Part shown: one piece after another, positions 1-6,243 of the stretch
Layout: every line of letters begins with the position of its first letter
How positions within the stretch are numbered: position 1 is the first letter of the stretch
Source of the DNA: CAYLUN01 sp964386865
GTDB taxonomy: Bacteria > Verrucomicrobiota > Kiritimatiellia > RFP12 > UBA1067
DNA: 11,358 bases
Reading direction: 5' to 3'
Assembly: GCA_964386865.1 (NCBI GenBank)
Contig: CAYLUN010000139.1
Location: forward strand, 1-11,358
Made by a program: the position numbers and the translations under genes
The notes under the pieces: generated by a model
The model's database searches: none
Seen by the model: the letters and a program-made list of their open reading frames with translations, nothing else
What the model was told of the DNA's origin: nothing

Positions 1-1448
1 TGCACAGCTCGCAGAACGAGCAGGACTCGCGCAACCTGGTGAAGTTCGCGCGCGCGGCGCTCTTCGAGCCGGCTGACAGCCAGGAGACGTTCGACATGGT
101 GCTCGCGGCGTTCGAGCTGTCGGAGCGGCATCAGGTGCCCGCGTTCGTGCGGCTGACGACGCGGACCTCTCACACCTCGACCCTCGTGGACGTCGGCGAA
201 GATTTCGGGCCTGGCAAGGCCGAGCGCAAGGCGTACGCCAAGGACATCAAGCGCTACATCCCGGTGCCGATGTTCGCAAAGGCGCACCGGATCAACGCGC
301 AGGCGCGCACCGAAGCCCTGCGGGCCTACGGCTGCGAGGCGCCGTTCAACCGCATCGAAGGCGGAGACGGCCGCCTCGGCATCATCACCTCGGGGGTCAC
401 CTATCAGTACGTGAAGGAGGTCTTTCCCGAGTTCGCGGTCTTGAAGCTGGGGTTCAGCACCCCGTTCCCGTCCGAGCTGGTCAAGCGGTTCGCGGCGGGC
501 GTGCAGCGGCTGCTGGTGATCGAGGAGCTGGACCCTTTCATGGAGGATCAGGTGCGGGCGCTCGGCTTGCAGGTCGTGGAGCATACGACGGAGCTGAACA
601 TGCTGGAGATGAACCCGCTCCGCCTGATGGCCCTGCGCAAGGAGCTGCTGGGCGACGTCGAGCTGCCGGCGGTCACGCGTGCGGACGCGGGCCTGCCGAC
701 GCGGCCGCCGGTGCTGTGCGCCGGATGCAGCCACCGCGGCGTCTTCTACACGCTGGCCAAGCTGGGCGCGACGGTCACGGGCGACATCGGCTGCTACACG
801 CTCGGCGCGTTCCCTCCGCTCAGCGCCATGGACACGACGATCTGCATGGGCGCGTGCATCGGCAACGCGTTCGGCATGGAGAAGGCGGGCCACAAGGGCC
901 GGCTGTGCGCGGTGATCGGAGACTCAACGTTCTTCCACTCCGGGCTGACTGGCATCCTGAACGTGATCTACAACGGCGGCCGCACCACGACGATCGTGCT
1001 CGACAACCGCATCACCGGCATGACGGGGCATCAGGAGAACCCGGGCTCGGGCAAGACGCTGTGCGGCGACCCCGCGCCGGTCACGGATATCGCCGAGGTG
1101 GCCAGGGCCATGGGCTTCAAGCGCGTGGTGACCGTGGCGGCGTACGACCTGCCCGAGCTGGAGCGCGTGCTGAAGGAGGAGCTGGACGCGCCCGAGCCTT
1201 CCGTGGTGATCGCCGGCGCGCCGTGCCGCCTCGCGGCGAAGCTGTGGAATCTGGCGACATACGCCGTGGACGCGGCCGCCTGCAAGGCCTGCGGCGCCTG
1301 CTTCAAGCTGGGGTGCCCCGCGATCACGCGCGGCGAGGCCTCGCCGGACGGCAAGCGGTTCAAGTCGGTTATCGATCCCGTTCAGTGCTCGGGCTGCAAC
1401 CTGTGCATACAGACGTGCAAGTTCGGCGCGATTTCGAAGATACGGTAG
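1..1448 (+). CDS. iorA: Indolepyruvate ferredoxin oxidoreductase, alpha subunit (5'-truncated by window edge)
   Basis: Large subunit of the TPP- and Fe-S-dependent enzyme that oxidatively decarboxylates aryl pyruvates (indolepyruvate, phenylpyruvate, 4-hydroxyphenylpyruvate) with CoA and ferredoxin, giving aryl-acetyl-CoA; the reaction is reversible. The frame is open from base 3, so the gene starts outside the window; about 481 residues are present and roughly 120-150 N-terminal residues of the pyrimidine-binding domain are missing. The first visible codons read HSSQNEQDSRN, a conserved stretch of this family. The TPP-binding domain carries GDIGCYTLG (bases 780-806) and the GDS...DNR motif (GDS at 918-926, DN at 1002-1007). 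The C-terminus is a double 4Fe-4S ferredoxin domain: CxxCxxCxxxxCP (Cys codons at 1281, 1290, 1299, 1314) and CxxCxxCxxxC (1386, 1395, 1404, 1416). In the second cluster the usual Pro after the last Cys is Lys. iorB follows after 22 bp, so the two are co-transcribed and the protein is cytoplasmic. Identification is firm; preferred substrate is not visible. Confidence 0.95.
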   Translation, partial: HSSQNEQDSRNLVKFARAALFEPADSQETFDMVLAAFELSERHQVPAFVRLTTRTSHTSTLVDVGEDFGPGKAERKAYAKDIKRYIPVPMFAKAHRINAQARTEALRAYGCEAPFNRIEGGDGRLGIITSGVTYQYVKEVFPEFAVLKLGFSTPFPSELVKRFAAGVQRLLVIEELDPFMEDQVRALGLQVVEHTTELNMLEMNPLRLMALRKELLGDVELPAVTRADAGLPTRPPVLCAGCSHRGVFYTLAKLGATVTGDIGCYTLGAFPPLSAMDTTICMGACIGNAFGMEKAGHKGRLCAVIGDSTFFHSGLTGILNVIYNGGRTTTIVLDNRITGMTGHQENPGSGKTLCGDPAPVTDIAEVARAMGFKRVVTVAAYDLPELERVLKEELDAPEPSVVIAGAPCRLAAKLWNLATYAVDAAACKACGACFKLGCPAITRGEASPDGKRFKSVIDPVQCSGCNLCIQTCKFGAISKIR

Positions 1449-1460
1449 GGGGTTGGAGCG

Positions 1461-1464
1461 AGGA
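1461..1464 (+). promoter_or_regulatory. Ribosome binding site setting the iorB start
   Basis: AGGA lies 6 bases before ATG at 1471. The same frame is open upstream to a TTG at 1453, but that codon would make the AGGA internal and has no comparable site at good spacing, so ATG 1471 is preferred. ATG at 1480 (MNVSLVG) is a possible but more distant alternative. Confidence 0.6.
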
Positions 1465-1470
1465 TTTCTT

Positions 1471-2049
1471 ATGCAGACGATGAACGTTTCTCTGGTTGGC
1501 GTGGGCGGGCAGGGCATTCTGCTCACGAGCGACATTTTGGCGAAGACGGCGGCTCTGTCCGGGCTGGACGTAAAGAAGAGCGAGATCCACGGCATGGCCC
1601 AGCGGGGCGGCAGCGTGATCAGTCAGGTGCGCTTTGGCGACAAGGTCTACTCGCCGATCATCACCGACGGCGCCAGCGACCTGCTGGTGTCGTTCGAGCG
1701 GCTCGAGGCGTTGCGCTGGCGTCACCTGCTGGCGCCGGAGGGGCAGGTGCTGATCAATGATATCGACCTGGCGCCCGTGACGGTCTCCAGCGGGCAGCAG
1801 GCGGCTGTGGCCGACCTGGGCGCGCGACTGACGTCCGCGTATCCGGCGGCCACGTACATCGACGCGCTGTCGATCGCCACGCGGCTCGGCAATGCGCGCG
1901 CCATGAACATGGTCGTGGCGGGCGCGCTGTCGACGCTGACGCCGTTCGAGGCGTCGGTGTGGGAGCAGGCGATGCGCGAGCGAATTCCGGCCAAGCTGGT
2001 CGAGATGAACATTCTGGCGTTTGAGGCTGGACGCGCGGCGACCCTCTGA
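1471..2049 (+). CDS. iorB: Indolepyruvate ferredoxin oxidoreductase, beta subunit
   Basis: Small subunit of the indolepyruvate:ferredoxin oxidoreductase; it corresponds to the gamma domain of the 2-oxoacid:ferredoxin oxidoreductase superfamily and pairs with IorA in a cytoplasmic complex. The 192-residue product matches the normal IorB length. Near the N-terminus is the glycine-rich VGVGGQGILL (residues 9-18), followed by KSEIHGMAQRGGSV (about 37-50), the signature stretch of this subunit; the C-terminal half (about 100-185) is more variable. It begins 22 bp after iorA and shares its transcript. The product has no cysteine clusters, as expected, because the Fe-S clusters are in IorA. Together with the adjacent aryl-CoA ligases it points to interconversion of aryl pyruvates and aryl-acetyl-CoA. 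Identification is firm from the motifs and the neighbour. Confidence 0.94.
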   Translation: MQTMNVSLVGVGGQGILLTSDILAKTAALSGLDVKKSEIHGMAQRGGSVISQVRFGDKVYSPIITDGASDLLVSFERLEALRWRHLLAPEGQVLINDIDLAPVTVSSGQQAAVADLGARLTSAYPAATYIDALSIATRLGNARAMNMVVAGALSTLTPFEASVWEQAMRERIPAKLVEMNILAFEAGRAATL

Positions 2050-2060
2050 GCGCGAAGAGT

Positions 2061-2108
2061 TTGCCTGGCCCCAGTTCGGGCATGTGCCCATGTACGACTT
2101 TGGGGCAA
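2061..2108 (+). other. Imperfect hairpin downstream of iorB
   Basis: GCCCCA (2068-2073) pairs with TGGGGC (2101-2106). TTG at 2061-2063 can extend the stem against CAA at 2106-2108 if the intervening bases bulge. Inside the loop, GGGCA (2078-2082) can pair with TGCCC (2085-2089). There is no T-run after it, so it is not a standard intrinsic terminator; it may be an mRNA 3' structure or chance. The remaining spacer to 2191 is richer in A/T, with TATATT at 2153-2158 resembling a -10 box but no well-placed -35. Confidence 0.25.
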
Positions 2109-2191
2109 CGGGCGCCTTTCGTGTTGCGCGCGGAGGGGCATAAGCATACTGTTATATTCATGCACGTTGTTTTGACGAGGAGTCTGCGGCT

Positions 2192-2794
2192 GTGAAGACG
2201 GTGCTTATTGTGCTCGTGATCGCCCTGTTCGCAGGGGGCGTTTTCTTGCAGGAGATCGGGTGTTGGGGCCGCCGGGAATCGGCGTCGTCAGCGGCGAAGG
2301 CTGAGGGGGGGGGTGGCCGTGTGACGCACAGTTCATCCAGCCTTCTGCCGACTTTGTCCGGCTTGATTCAAGAGCGCCGGAAAGACTTCGAAAAGATCGT
2401 GTTTGCGCCAATCAGTGTGGCCAATTCGAACGCGGTCGAGGCGGTCGAGCCCAGCCCGGCGAGTAGCAGCAACGGTTTGCACGAGCTGCTTTTCCGCAAC
2501 CACTCGTACGTCGAGGCTGAAGGGGCCGTGGTTATGCTCATCGAGCCTGAAAAGGCCGCGTCCGAGCGGCGCCAGAAGTTCGTTGTCCGGCTCGCGTCGG
2601 GCAACATGATTCTGGTCCGCCATGACACCGACACGGCGGCTGCCATCGAAGACCTCAAGCTGGGCGACACCGTTCGGTTTGCCGGCGAGTACACGTTCGG
2701 GCAGAACGGCGACGAGATCAGCAACACGTTCGCGGATCCGACCGGGGCGCACAAGTCCGGCTGGATCCGGCACAACGGCCGCACCTACCAGTAG
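2192..2794 (+). CDS. DUF3465-like protein with N-terminal signal/anchor
   Basis: Function unknown. The 200-residue product starts with a short basic end and a hydrophobic stretch (about residues 4-19, rich in V, I, L, A), so it is probably exported or anchored in the membrane; the Cys at 24 is not in a good lipobox. Residues 25-95 form a low-complexity linker (Ser-rich, GGGG at 39-42). The C-terminal half (about 100-200) resembles DUF3465: FVVRLASGN at 130-138, HDTD at 144-147, LGDTVRFAGEY at 157-167 and GWIRHNGRTYQ at the end. The family's histidine-rich IHWTHHDP stretch reads ISNTFADP here (about 176-183), so several conserved His are missing. The start is GTG at 2192, with GAGGAG (2177-2182) 9 bases upstream. 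It lies 142 bp after iorB and ends 4 bp from the convergent ligase stop. A link to aromatic metabolism is not evident. The DUF assignment is from memory of the motif. Confidence 0.72.
   Translation: MKTVLIVLVIALFAGGVFLQEIGCWGRRESASSAAKAEGGGGRVTHSSSSLLPTLSGLIQERRKDFEKIVFAPISVANSNAVEAVEPSPASSSNGLHELLFRNHSYVEAEGAVVMLIEPEKAASERRQKFVVRLASGNMILVRHDTDTAAAIEDLKLGDTVRFAGEYTFGQNGDEISNTFADPTGAHKSGWIRHNGRTYQ
2305..2313 (+). repeat. G9 homopolymer tract inside the DUF3465-like gene
   Basis: Nine consecutive G residues fall in the linker coding region between the hydrophobic segment and the DUF3465-like domain, encoding part of a glycine run. A one-base slip would uncouple the signal segment from the domain. 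As written, both lie in the same frame, so this copy is in the on state. It could be a slippage site or a sequencing weak point. Confidence 0.85.
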
Positions 2795-2798
2795 CGGC

Positions 2799-4130
2799 TC
2801 AGTCCACCAACTTCCGGCTGTCCTTGACCCGCCGCGCTTTGCCCTCGAAGCGCTCCAGCGTATTGGGGCTCACGAGGTTGATGTGCATGTGCAGCCCGGT
2901 GATGGCGTGTATCGCGTTGCCGATCGCATCGCGGATGTCCTGCATCTCTTTCATGCTGTCCGAGAATATGCCGGGCTGCATCTCAATGTGGACGGTGACT
3001 TCGTCGAGCGCGCCGGGGCGGCTCACCTCGATCATGTAGTGGGGCGCCACAGACTCCGCCCGCATCAGCGCGGCCTCGATTTGCGAGGGGAAGACGTTGG
3101 TGCCGCGGATGATCAGCATGTCGTCGGTTCGCCCGAGAATGCGGCTCATGCGGCGCGAGGTGCGCCCGCACGGGCAGAGCCCGTTGTTGTAGATAATGCC
3201 GATGTCGCGCGTGCGGTAGCGCAGCATGGGGAAGGCCTCGCGGCAGAGCGCGGTGACGACCAGCTCCCCCTTCTCGCCGTCGGGCAGAGGCTCGAGCGTG
3301 TCGGGGTCGATGGTTTCGAAGAGGAAGTGGTCCTCCTGGATGTGCATGCCGTTGCGGTAGGCACACTCGCCGCTGACGCCAGGGCCCTGCACCTCGGCCA
3401 GGCCGTAGTTGTTCCAGCAGCGAATGCCGAGGCCGGTCTCGATGCGCGCGCGCATGTCCTCCGTCCAGGGCTCGCCGCCGAAATGGGCGTGCTCGAGCGC
3501 GATGGAGTCGCGGGGGACGCCGGCGTTGAGAACCGTGTCCATCAGCTTGAGCGCGTAGGAGGGCGTGCAGATCAGGATCTCAGGGCGCATGTCCTGCATG
3601 CTCATGAGCTGGCGCTCGGAGTTCCCGCTCGAAAGCGGAAGGATGGCCGCGCCGACGCGCTCGATGCCGTAGTGGAGGCCGAAGCCGCCGGTGAAGAGGC
3701 CGAAGCCGAACGCGACCTGAACCGTGTGGTCGGAGCGTAGCCCGCCCGAGACCAGAAAGCGCGCGCAGAGGTTGCTCCAGTTCTCCACGTCGTTCTTGGT
3801 GTAGGCGACCCACGTAGGCTTGCCGGTTGTTCCGCTCGTGCCCTGGTAGCGGGAGACGTCGCTGCGCGGCACGGCCAGAAACCCGAGCGGGTAGTTGGCG
3901 CGCAGATCGGCCTTGGCCGTAAACGGGAGCCGCCGAACGTCGTCAACGCTTCGGATCTGGTCGGGGGAGAGGCCGAGCTTCGCGAACTGCTCGCGGTAAA
4001 AGGGCACGCGCGACGCGCGGGCCACGGCGTCCCTCAGCCGCTCGCCCTGCAGGGCGCGGAGTTGAGGGGCAGGCAGGCACTCGAACTCAGGCTGCCAGAA
4101 ACGGTTCTCGACGATGGGTCGCGTATTCAT
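2799..4130 (-). CDS. paaK: Phenylacetate-CoA ligase family protein (paralogue 1)
   Basis: AMP-forming aryl-CoA ligase of the PaaK family: aryl acetate + ATP + CoA gives aryl-acetyl-CoA, AMP and PPi, in the cytoplasm. The length, 443 aa, is typical. Visible motifs in order are VPFYREQF (42-49), common near the N-terminus of PaaK proteins; the adenylate P-loop TSGTTGKPT (98-106); GGEPWTEDMR (218-227); YGLAE (242-246); CPCGRTSRR (319-327); the hinge region GRTDDMLIIRGTNVFPSQIE (333-352); and the C-terminal EGKARR with Lys431 as the expected adenylation lysine. All key residues are present. The ATG at 4128-4130 directly abuts the TAA of the upstream ACT gene (TAAATG), so translation is probably coupled; the only recognisable ribosome site is a weak GAAG. 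It is the last gene of the leftward operon and faces the DUF3465-like gene with 4 bp between. Substrate could be phenylacetate, indoleacetate or 4-hydroxyphenylacetate; paaK denotes the family only. Confidence 0.9.
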   Translation of the reverse strand: MNTRPIVENRFWQPEFECLPAPQLRALQGERLRDAVARASRVPFYREQFAKLGLSPDQIRSVDDVRRLPFTAKADLRANYPLGFLAVPRSDVSRYQGTSGTTGKPTWVAYTKNDVENWSNLCARFLVSGGLRSDHTVQVAFGFGLFTGGFGLHYGIERVGAAILPLSSGNSERQLMSMQDMRPEILICTPSYALKLMDTVLNAGVPRDSIALEHAHFGGEPWTEDMRARIETGLGIRCWNNYGLAEVQGPGVSGECAYRNGMHIQEDHFLFETIDPDTLEPLPDGEKGELVVTALCREAFPMLRYRTRDIGIIYNNGLCPCGRTSRRMSRILGRTDDMLIIRGTNVFPSQIEAALMRAESVAPHYMIEVSRPGALDEVTVHIEMQPGIFSDSMKEMQDIRDAIGNAIHAITGLHMHINLVSPNTLERFEGKARRVKDSRKLVD

Positions 4131-4568
4131 TTACTTCGATTTCGAAAAGATGGAGACAGAGTCAAGGACGTCGTGGTTGGCGGCCTTCAGGGCGTCGATG
4201 GCGCGGTCGGGGTTGTCGAAGCGGAAGACCAGGATCGCCTCCTGCCCGTGGCGGAAGGTGAAGGCGTACATGTACTCGATGTTTACGCCGGCCTTGCCGA
4301 TCACGTCCAGGATCTCGGCCATGCCGCCGGGCCGGTCGGGCACCGCGGCGGCTACGACCTCGCGCACGTTGACCACGTAGCCGGCGGACTCGAGCACGTC
4401 CTTGGCCCTCTGCCAGTCCTCGACGATCAGGCGCACGATGCCGAACTGCTGCGTGTCGGCGAGGGAGAGCGTCACGATGTTGATCTGGGCGTCGGCGAGC
4501 GTGCGGCAGATCGCGTTCAGGTGGCCGGGCTTGTTCTCGAGAAAGAGGGATATCTGTTTGATCTTCAT
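4131..4568 (-). CDS. Tandem ACT-domain amino acid-binding protein
   Basis: The 145-residue protein consists of two ACT domains and nothing else. ACT 1 covers about residues 1-68, with the ligand-loop motif NKPGHL at 12-17. ACT 2 covers about 71-140, with DRPGGM at 78-83 in the equivalent position. ACT pairs bind amino acids at domain interfaces and usually control an enzyme or regulator; there is no catalytic or DNA-binding domain here, so any control would be through a partner protein. AAGGAG lies 4 bases before the ATG. The gene sits between two aryl-CoA ligase genes, 16 bp after the upstream one and with a TAAATG junction to the downstream one. Stand-alone ACT proteins are recurrent neighbours of PaaK-type ligases and Ior genes in anaerobes, which suggests sensing of an aromatic amino acid. 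Ligand and partner are inference; the domain call is strong. Confidence 0.88.
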   Translation of the reverse strand: MKIKQISLFLENKPGHLNAICRTLADAQINIVTLSLADTQQFGIVRLIVEDWQRAKDVLESAGYVVNVREVVAAAVPDRPGGMAEILDVIGKAGVNIEYMYAFTFRHGQEAILVFRFDNPDRAIDALKAANHDVLDSVSIFSKSK

Positions 4569-4584
4569 GGGGCTCCTTCAGTGG

Positions 4585-5928
4585 TTAGGCTTTCTTGCGG
4601 AGGTCGGTGACGCGGCGGAGCTTGCCTTCGCTGCGCGGCAACGTGTGTGGCTCGACGAGCGTGATTTTCGCGCTGACATTGATGATGCGCTGCACCGCGT
4701 GCGCGATGCGCGCCTTGAGAGCCTCGAGCGACCGCATGTCGTCGCTGAAGGTCTCGCGCGTGACTTCAACCTTGATTTCGAGCGTGTCGAGGTCGCCGTC
4801 CTTGTCAACCACGATGACGTAGTGGGGCAGCACCGACTCGACCGACATGAGGCCGGCCTCGATCTGCGAGGGAAAGACGTTGACGCCGCGGATGATGAGC
4901 ATGTCGTCCGTGCGGGCGCTGATGCGCTCGATGGCGCGTATGGTGCGCCCGCAGCGGCAGGGCTCGGCGTAGATGCGCGAGATGTCGCGGGTTCGGTAGC
5001 GCAGCATCGGCGTGCCGGTGCGGTCGAGGGTCGTGAAGACCAGCTCGCCCTGCTCGCCGTCGGGCAGCGGCTCGAGCGAGTCGGGGTCGATGATCTCCGG
5101 ATAGAAGTGGTCTTCGAAAACGTGCATGCCGCGGCGGCAGGAGCAGTCGTTGGCGACGCCGGGGCCGCAGATCTCGGTCAGGCCGTAGATGTCGTGCGCG
5201 ACGACGCCGGTGAGGCCTTCGATCTTGGCGCGCATCTCCTCGGTCCACGGCTCGGCGCCGAAGATGCCGTGCTTGAGCCGCATGTCCGTCCGGAAGTCGA
5301 TGCCCTTTTTCATGCCCTCGTCGATGAGGTGGAGGAAGTAGCTGGGCGTGCAGGCGATGACGGTGACCCCCATGTCCTTCATGAGCATGAGCTGCCGGTC
5401 GGTGTTGCCGCCCGAGATGGGCAGCACGGCGCAGCCGAGGCCCTCGCCGCCGTAGTGCAGGCCGAGGCCGCCGGTGAAGAGGCCGTAGCCGTAGGCCACC
5501 TGCATGATGTCTGAGCTCCGCACGCCGCACATGGCCAGGGCGCGCATGCAGCCGTTCTGCCAGACGAGGATGTCGTTCTGGGTGTTACCGATGACGATGG
5601 GCTTGCCGGTGGTGCCGCTCGAGCAGTGGAACCGAACGATGTCGTTCATGGGGCTGGCGAAAAGGCCGAAGGGGTATTCGTCGCGCAGGTCGGTCTTCAT
5701 CATGAAGGGCAGCAGGGCGATGTCCTTGAGCGTCTTGATGTGCTCGGGCCTGACGCCTCGCTCATCCATGCGCGCGCGAGTCAGCGGGACGCTCTCGTAA
5801 ACGCGTTTGACGAGCCCCTGCAGACGGTGGAGCTGAAGGGCGCGAAGCTGCGCGGACGGCATGTAATCAGGCGCGCTGACCGGGTGGACAGGCGTGTCCA
5901 GGTCATGCGCGTACTCGTAGAGAGCCAT
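4585..5928 (-). CDS. paaK: Phenylacetate-CoA ligase family protein (paralogue 2)
   Basis: Second AMP-forming aryl-CoA ligase, 447 aa, and first gene of the leftward operon. Motifs are SSGTTGKP (103-110, P-loop), GAEPWTEEMR (224-233), YGLTE (248-252), CRCGRTIR (324-331), ARTDDMLIIRGVNVFPSQIE (338-357) and SEGKLRR with catalytic-type Lys436. The two ligases are clearly homologous throughout but differ where PaaK proteins often read VPFYR: this copy has VPLTR (47-51), and the segment before the P-loop is RFHCSSG rather than RYQGTSG. They may therefore prefer different aryl acids. The start is ATG at 5926-5928 because GAGGAG lies 6 bases upstream; an in-frame ATG 39 bases further out lacks such a site and would add 13 unconserved residues. 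A candidate promoter and dyad lie 46-84 bp upstream. Family identification is firm; the substrate is unknown. Confidence 0.9.
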   Translation of the reverse strand: MALYEYAHDLDTPVHPVSAPDYMPSAQLRALQLHRLQGLVKRVYESVPLTRARMDERGVRPEHIKTLKDIALLPFMMKTDLRDEYPFGLFASPMNDIVRFHCSSGTTGKPIVIGNTQNDILVWQNGCMRALAMCGVRSSDIMQVAYGYGLFTGGLGLHYGGEGLGCAVLPISGGNTDRQLMLMKDMGVTVIACTPSYFLHLIDEGMKKGIDFRTDMRLKHGIFGAEPWTEEMRAKIEGLTGVVAHDIYGLTEICGPGVANDCSCRRGMHVFEDHFYPEIIDPDSLEPLPDGEQGELVFTTLDRTGTPMLRYRTRDISRIYAEPCRCGRTIRAIERISARTDDMLIIRGVNVFPSQIEAGLMSVESVLPHYVIVVDKDGDLDTLEIKVEVTRETFSDDMRSLEALKARIAHAVQRIINVSAKITLVEPHTLPRSEGKLRRVTDLRKKA

Positions 5929-5934
5929 GGTTGT

Positions 5935-5940
5935 CTCCTC
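5935..5940 (-). promoter_or_regulatory. Ribosome binding site of the ligase operon
   Basis: GAGGAG on the minus strand with 6 bases to the ATG at 5928. It decides the start of ligase paralogue 2 in favour of MALYEY over the upstream in-frame ATG at 5967. Confidence 0.7.
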
Positions 5941-5973
5941 GTTAGGAACCTTCGACGGGGAAGGCAAATTCAG

Positions 5974-5989
5974 TATCGTCAGTACGATA
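5974..5989. promoter_or_regulatory. Operator-like dyad TATCGT-N4-ACGATA
   Basis: A perfect 6-bp inverted repeat with a 4-bp spacer, 46-61 bp upstream of the ligase start. One half-site (5984-5989) coincides with the candidate -10 box of the leftward operon, and the other lies near its expected transcription start. That is a typical repressor-operator position. The regulator is unknown; no second copy was noticed in the other intergenic regions. Confidence 0.4.
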
Positions 5990-6012
5990 GCATGTTCAGG
6001 TGTGCGGGTGAA
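5984..6012 (-). promoter_or_regulatory. Candidate sigma70-like promoter of the ligase-ACT-ligase operon
   Basis: On the minus strand TTCACC (6012-6007), 17 bp, then TATCGT (5989-5984). Each box matches the consensus at 4 of 6 positions. The predicted start near 5977 would give a leader of about 49 nt ending in a strong ribosome site. The spacing is ideal but the boxes are weak. Confidence 0.3.
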
Positions 6013-6062
6013 TGCAAAAAGGCTGGAAGTTTCGGCGATGCGCCGTGCACGTCGATTGGGGC

Positions 6063-6091
6063 TTGCCGTCCGGCCTGCTGTGTCCTAAACT
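6063..6091 (+). promoter_or_regulatory. Weak sigma70-like promoter before the small ORF
   Basis: TTGCCG (6063-6068), 17 bp, TAAACT (6086-6091): 4 of 6 matches in each box. A start near 6098 would leave about 23 nt before the ATG at 6121, with an AGGTG ribosome site between. Confidence 0.2.
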
Positions 6092-6120
6092 GTAACTATC
6101 GAACGACAACAGGTGTCGCC

Positions 6121-6204
6121 ATGACAAAAATGTTGCCGCTCGGCATGCGACCCGACGTTTTGGTTGATGACCGGTTTCGTTCGTTTTTCAGAATGACACG
6201 TTAA
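6121..6204 (+). CDS. Possible 27-residue small protein or leader peptide upstream of glnN
   Basis: An ATG at 6121 with AGGTG five bases upstream opens a 27-codon frame (MTKMLPLGMRPD..., ending FFRMTR) stopped by TAA at 6202-6204. The peptide is basic with a few hydrophobic residues and has no recognised domain. It sits in the lower-GC divergent region, about 114 bp before glnN, and its stop overlaps the -35 box of the candidate glnN sigma70 promoter. Its reality is doubtful: it is short and rests on a modest ribosome site and a weak promoter. It could be an independent small protein, an upstream leader, or chance. Confidence 0.25.
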   Translation: MTKMLPLGMRPDVLVDDRFRSFFRMTR

Positions 6205-6230
6205 CCGTTTGCAGCCCTTATGGTTATGAT
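6201..6230 (+). promoter_or_regulatory. Candidate sigma70-like promoter of glnN
   Basis: TTAACC (6201-6206; 4 of 6), 18 bp, TATGAT (6225-6230; 5 of 6). The predicted start near 6237 gives a leader of about 80 nt. It lies directly upstream of a sigma54-like site, an arrangement like the tandem promoters of enterobacterial glnA. Confidence 0.4.
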
Positions 6231-6243
6231 TTAGTCACAATAA

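Noticed and set aside
2205..2266. Lipoprotein signal in the DUF3465-like protein
   Set aside because: Cys24 is preceded by Glu-Ile-Gly rather than a lipobox, so it is treated as a signal or anchor only.
2622..5514. Long plus-strand open frames opposite the two ligase genes and the ACT gene
   Set aside because: The products have low-complexity, Asp/Val/Gly/Ala-rich composition mirroring the codons of the real genes, and have no motifs or ribosome sites.
6033..6045. CGGCG-ATG-CGCCG hairpin as a terminator
   Set aside because: The stem is only 5 bp, and the T-run on the minus strand lies well away from it; nothing upstream needs terminating there.
6046..6062. NtrC-like site around TGCAC upstream of glnN
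   Set aside because: Only one half resembles the consensus; the second half does not match, so it is not reported as an enhancer.
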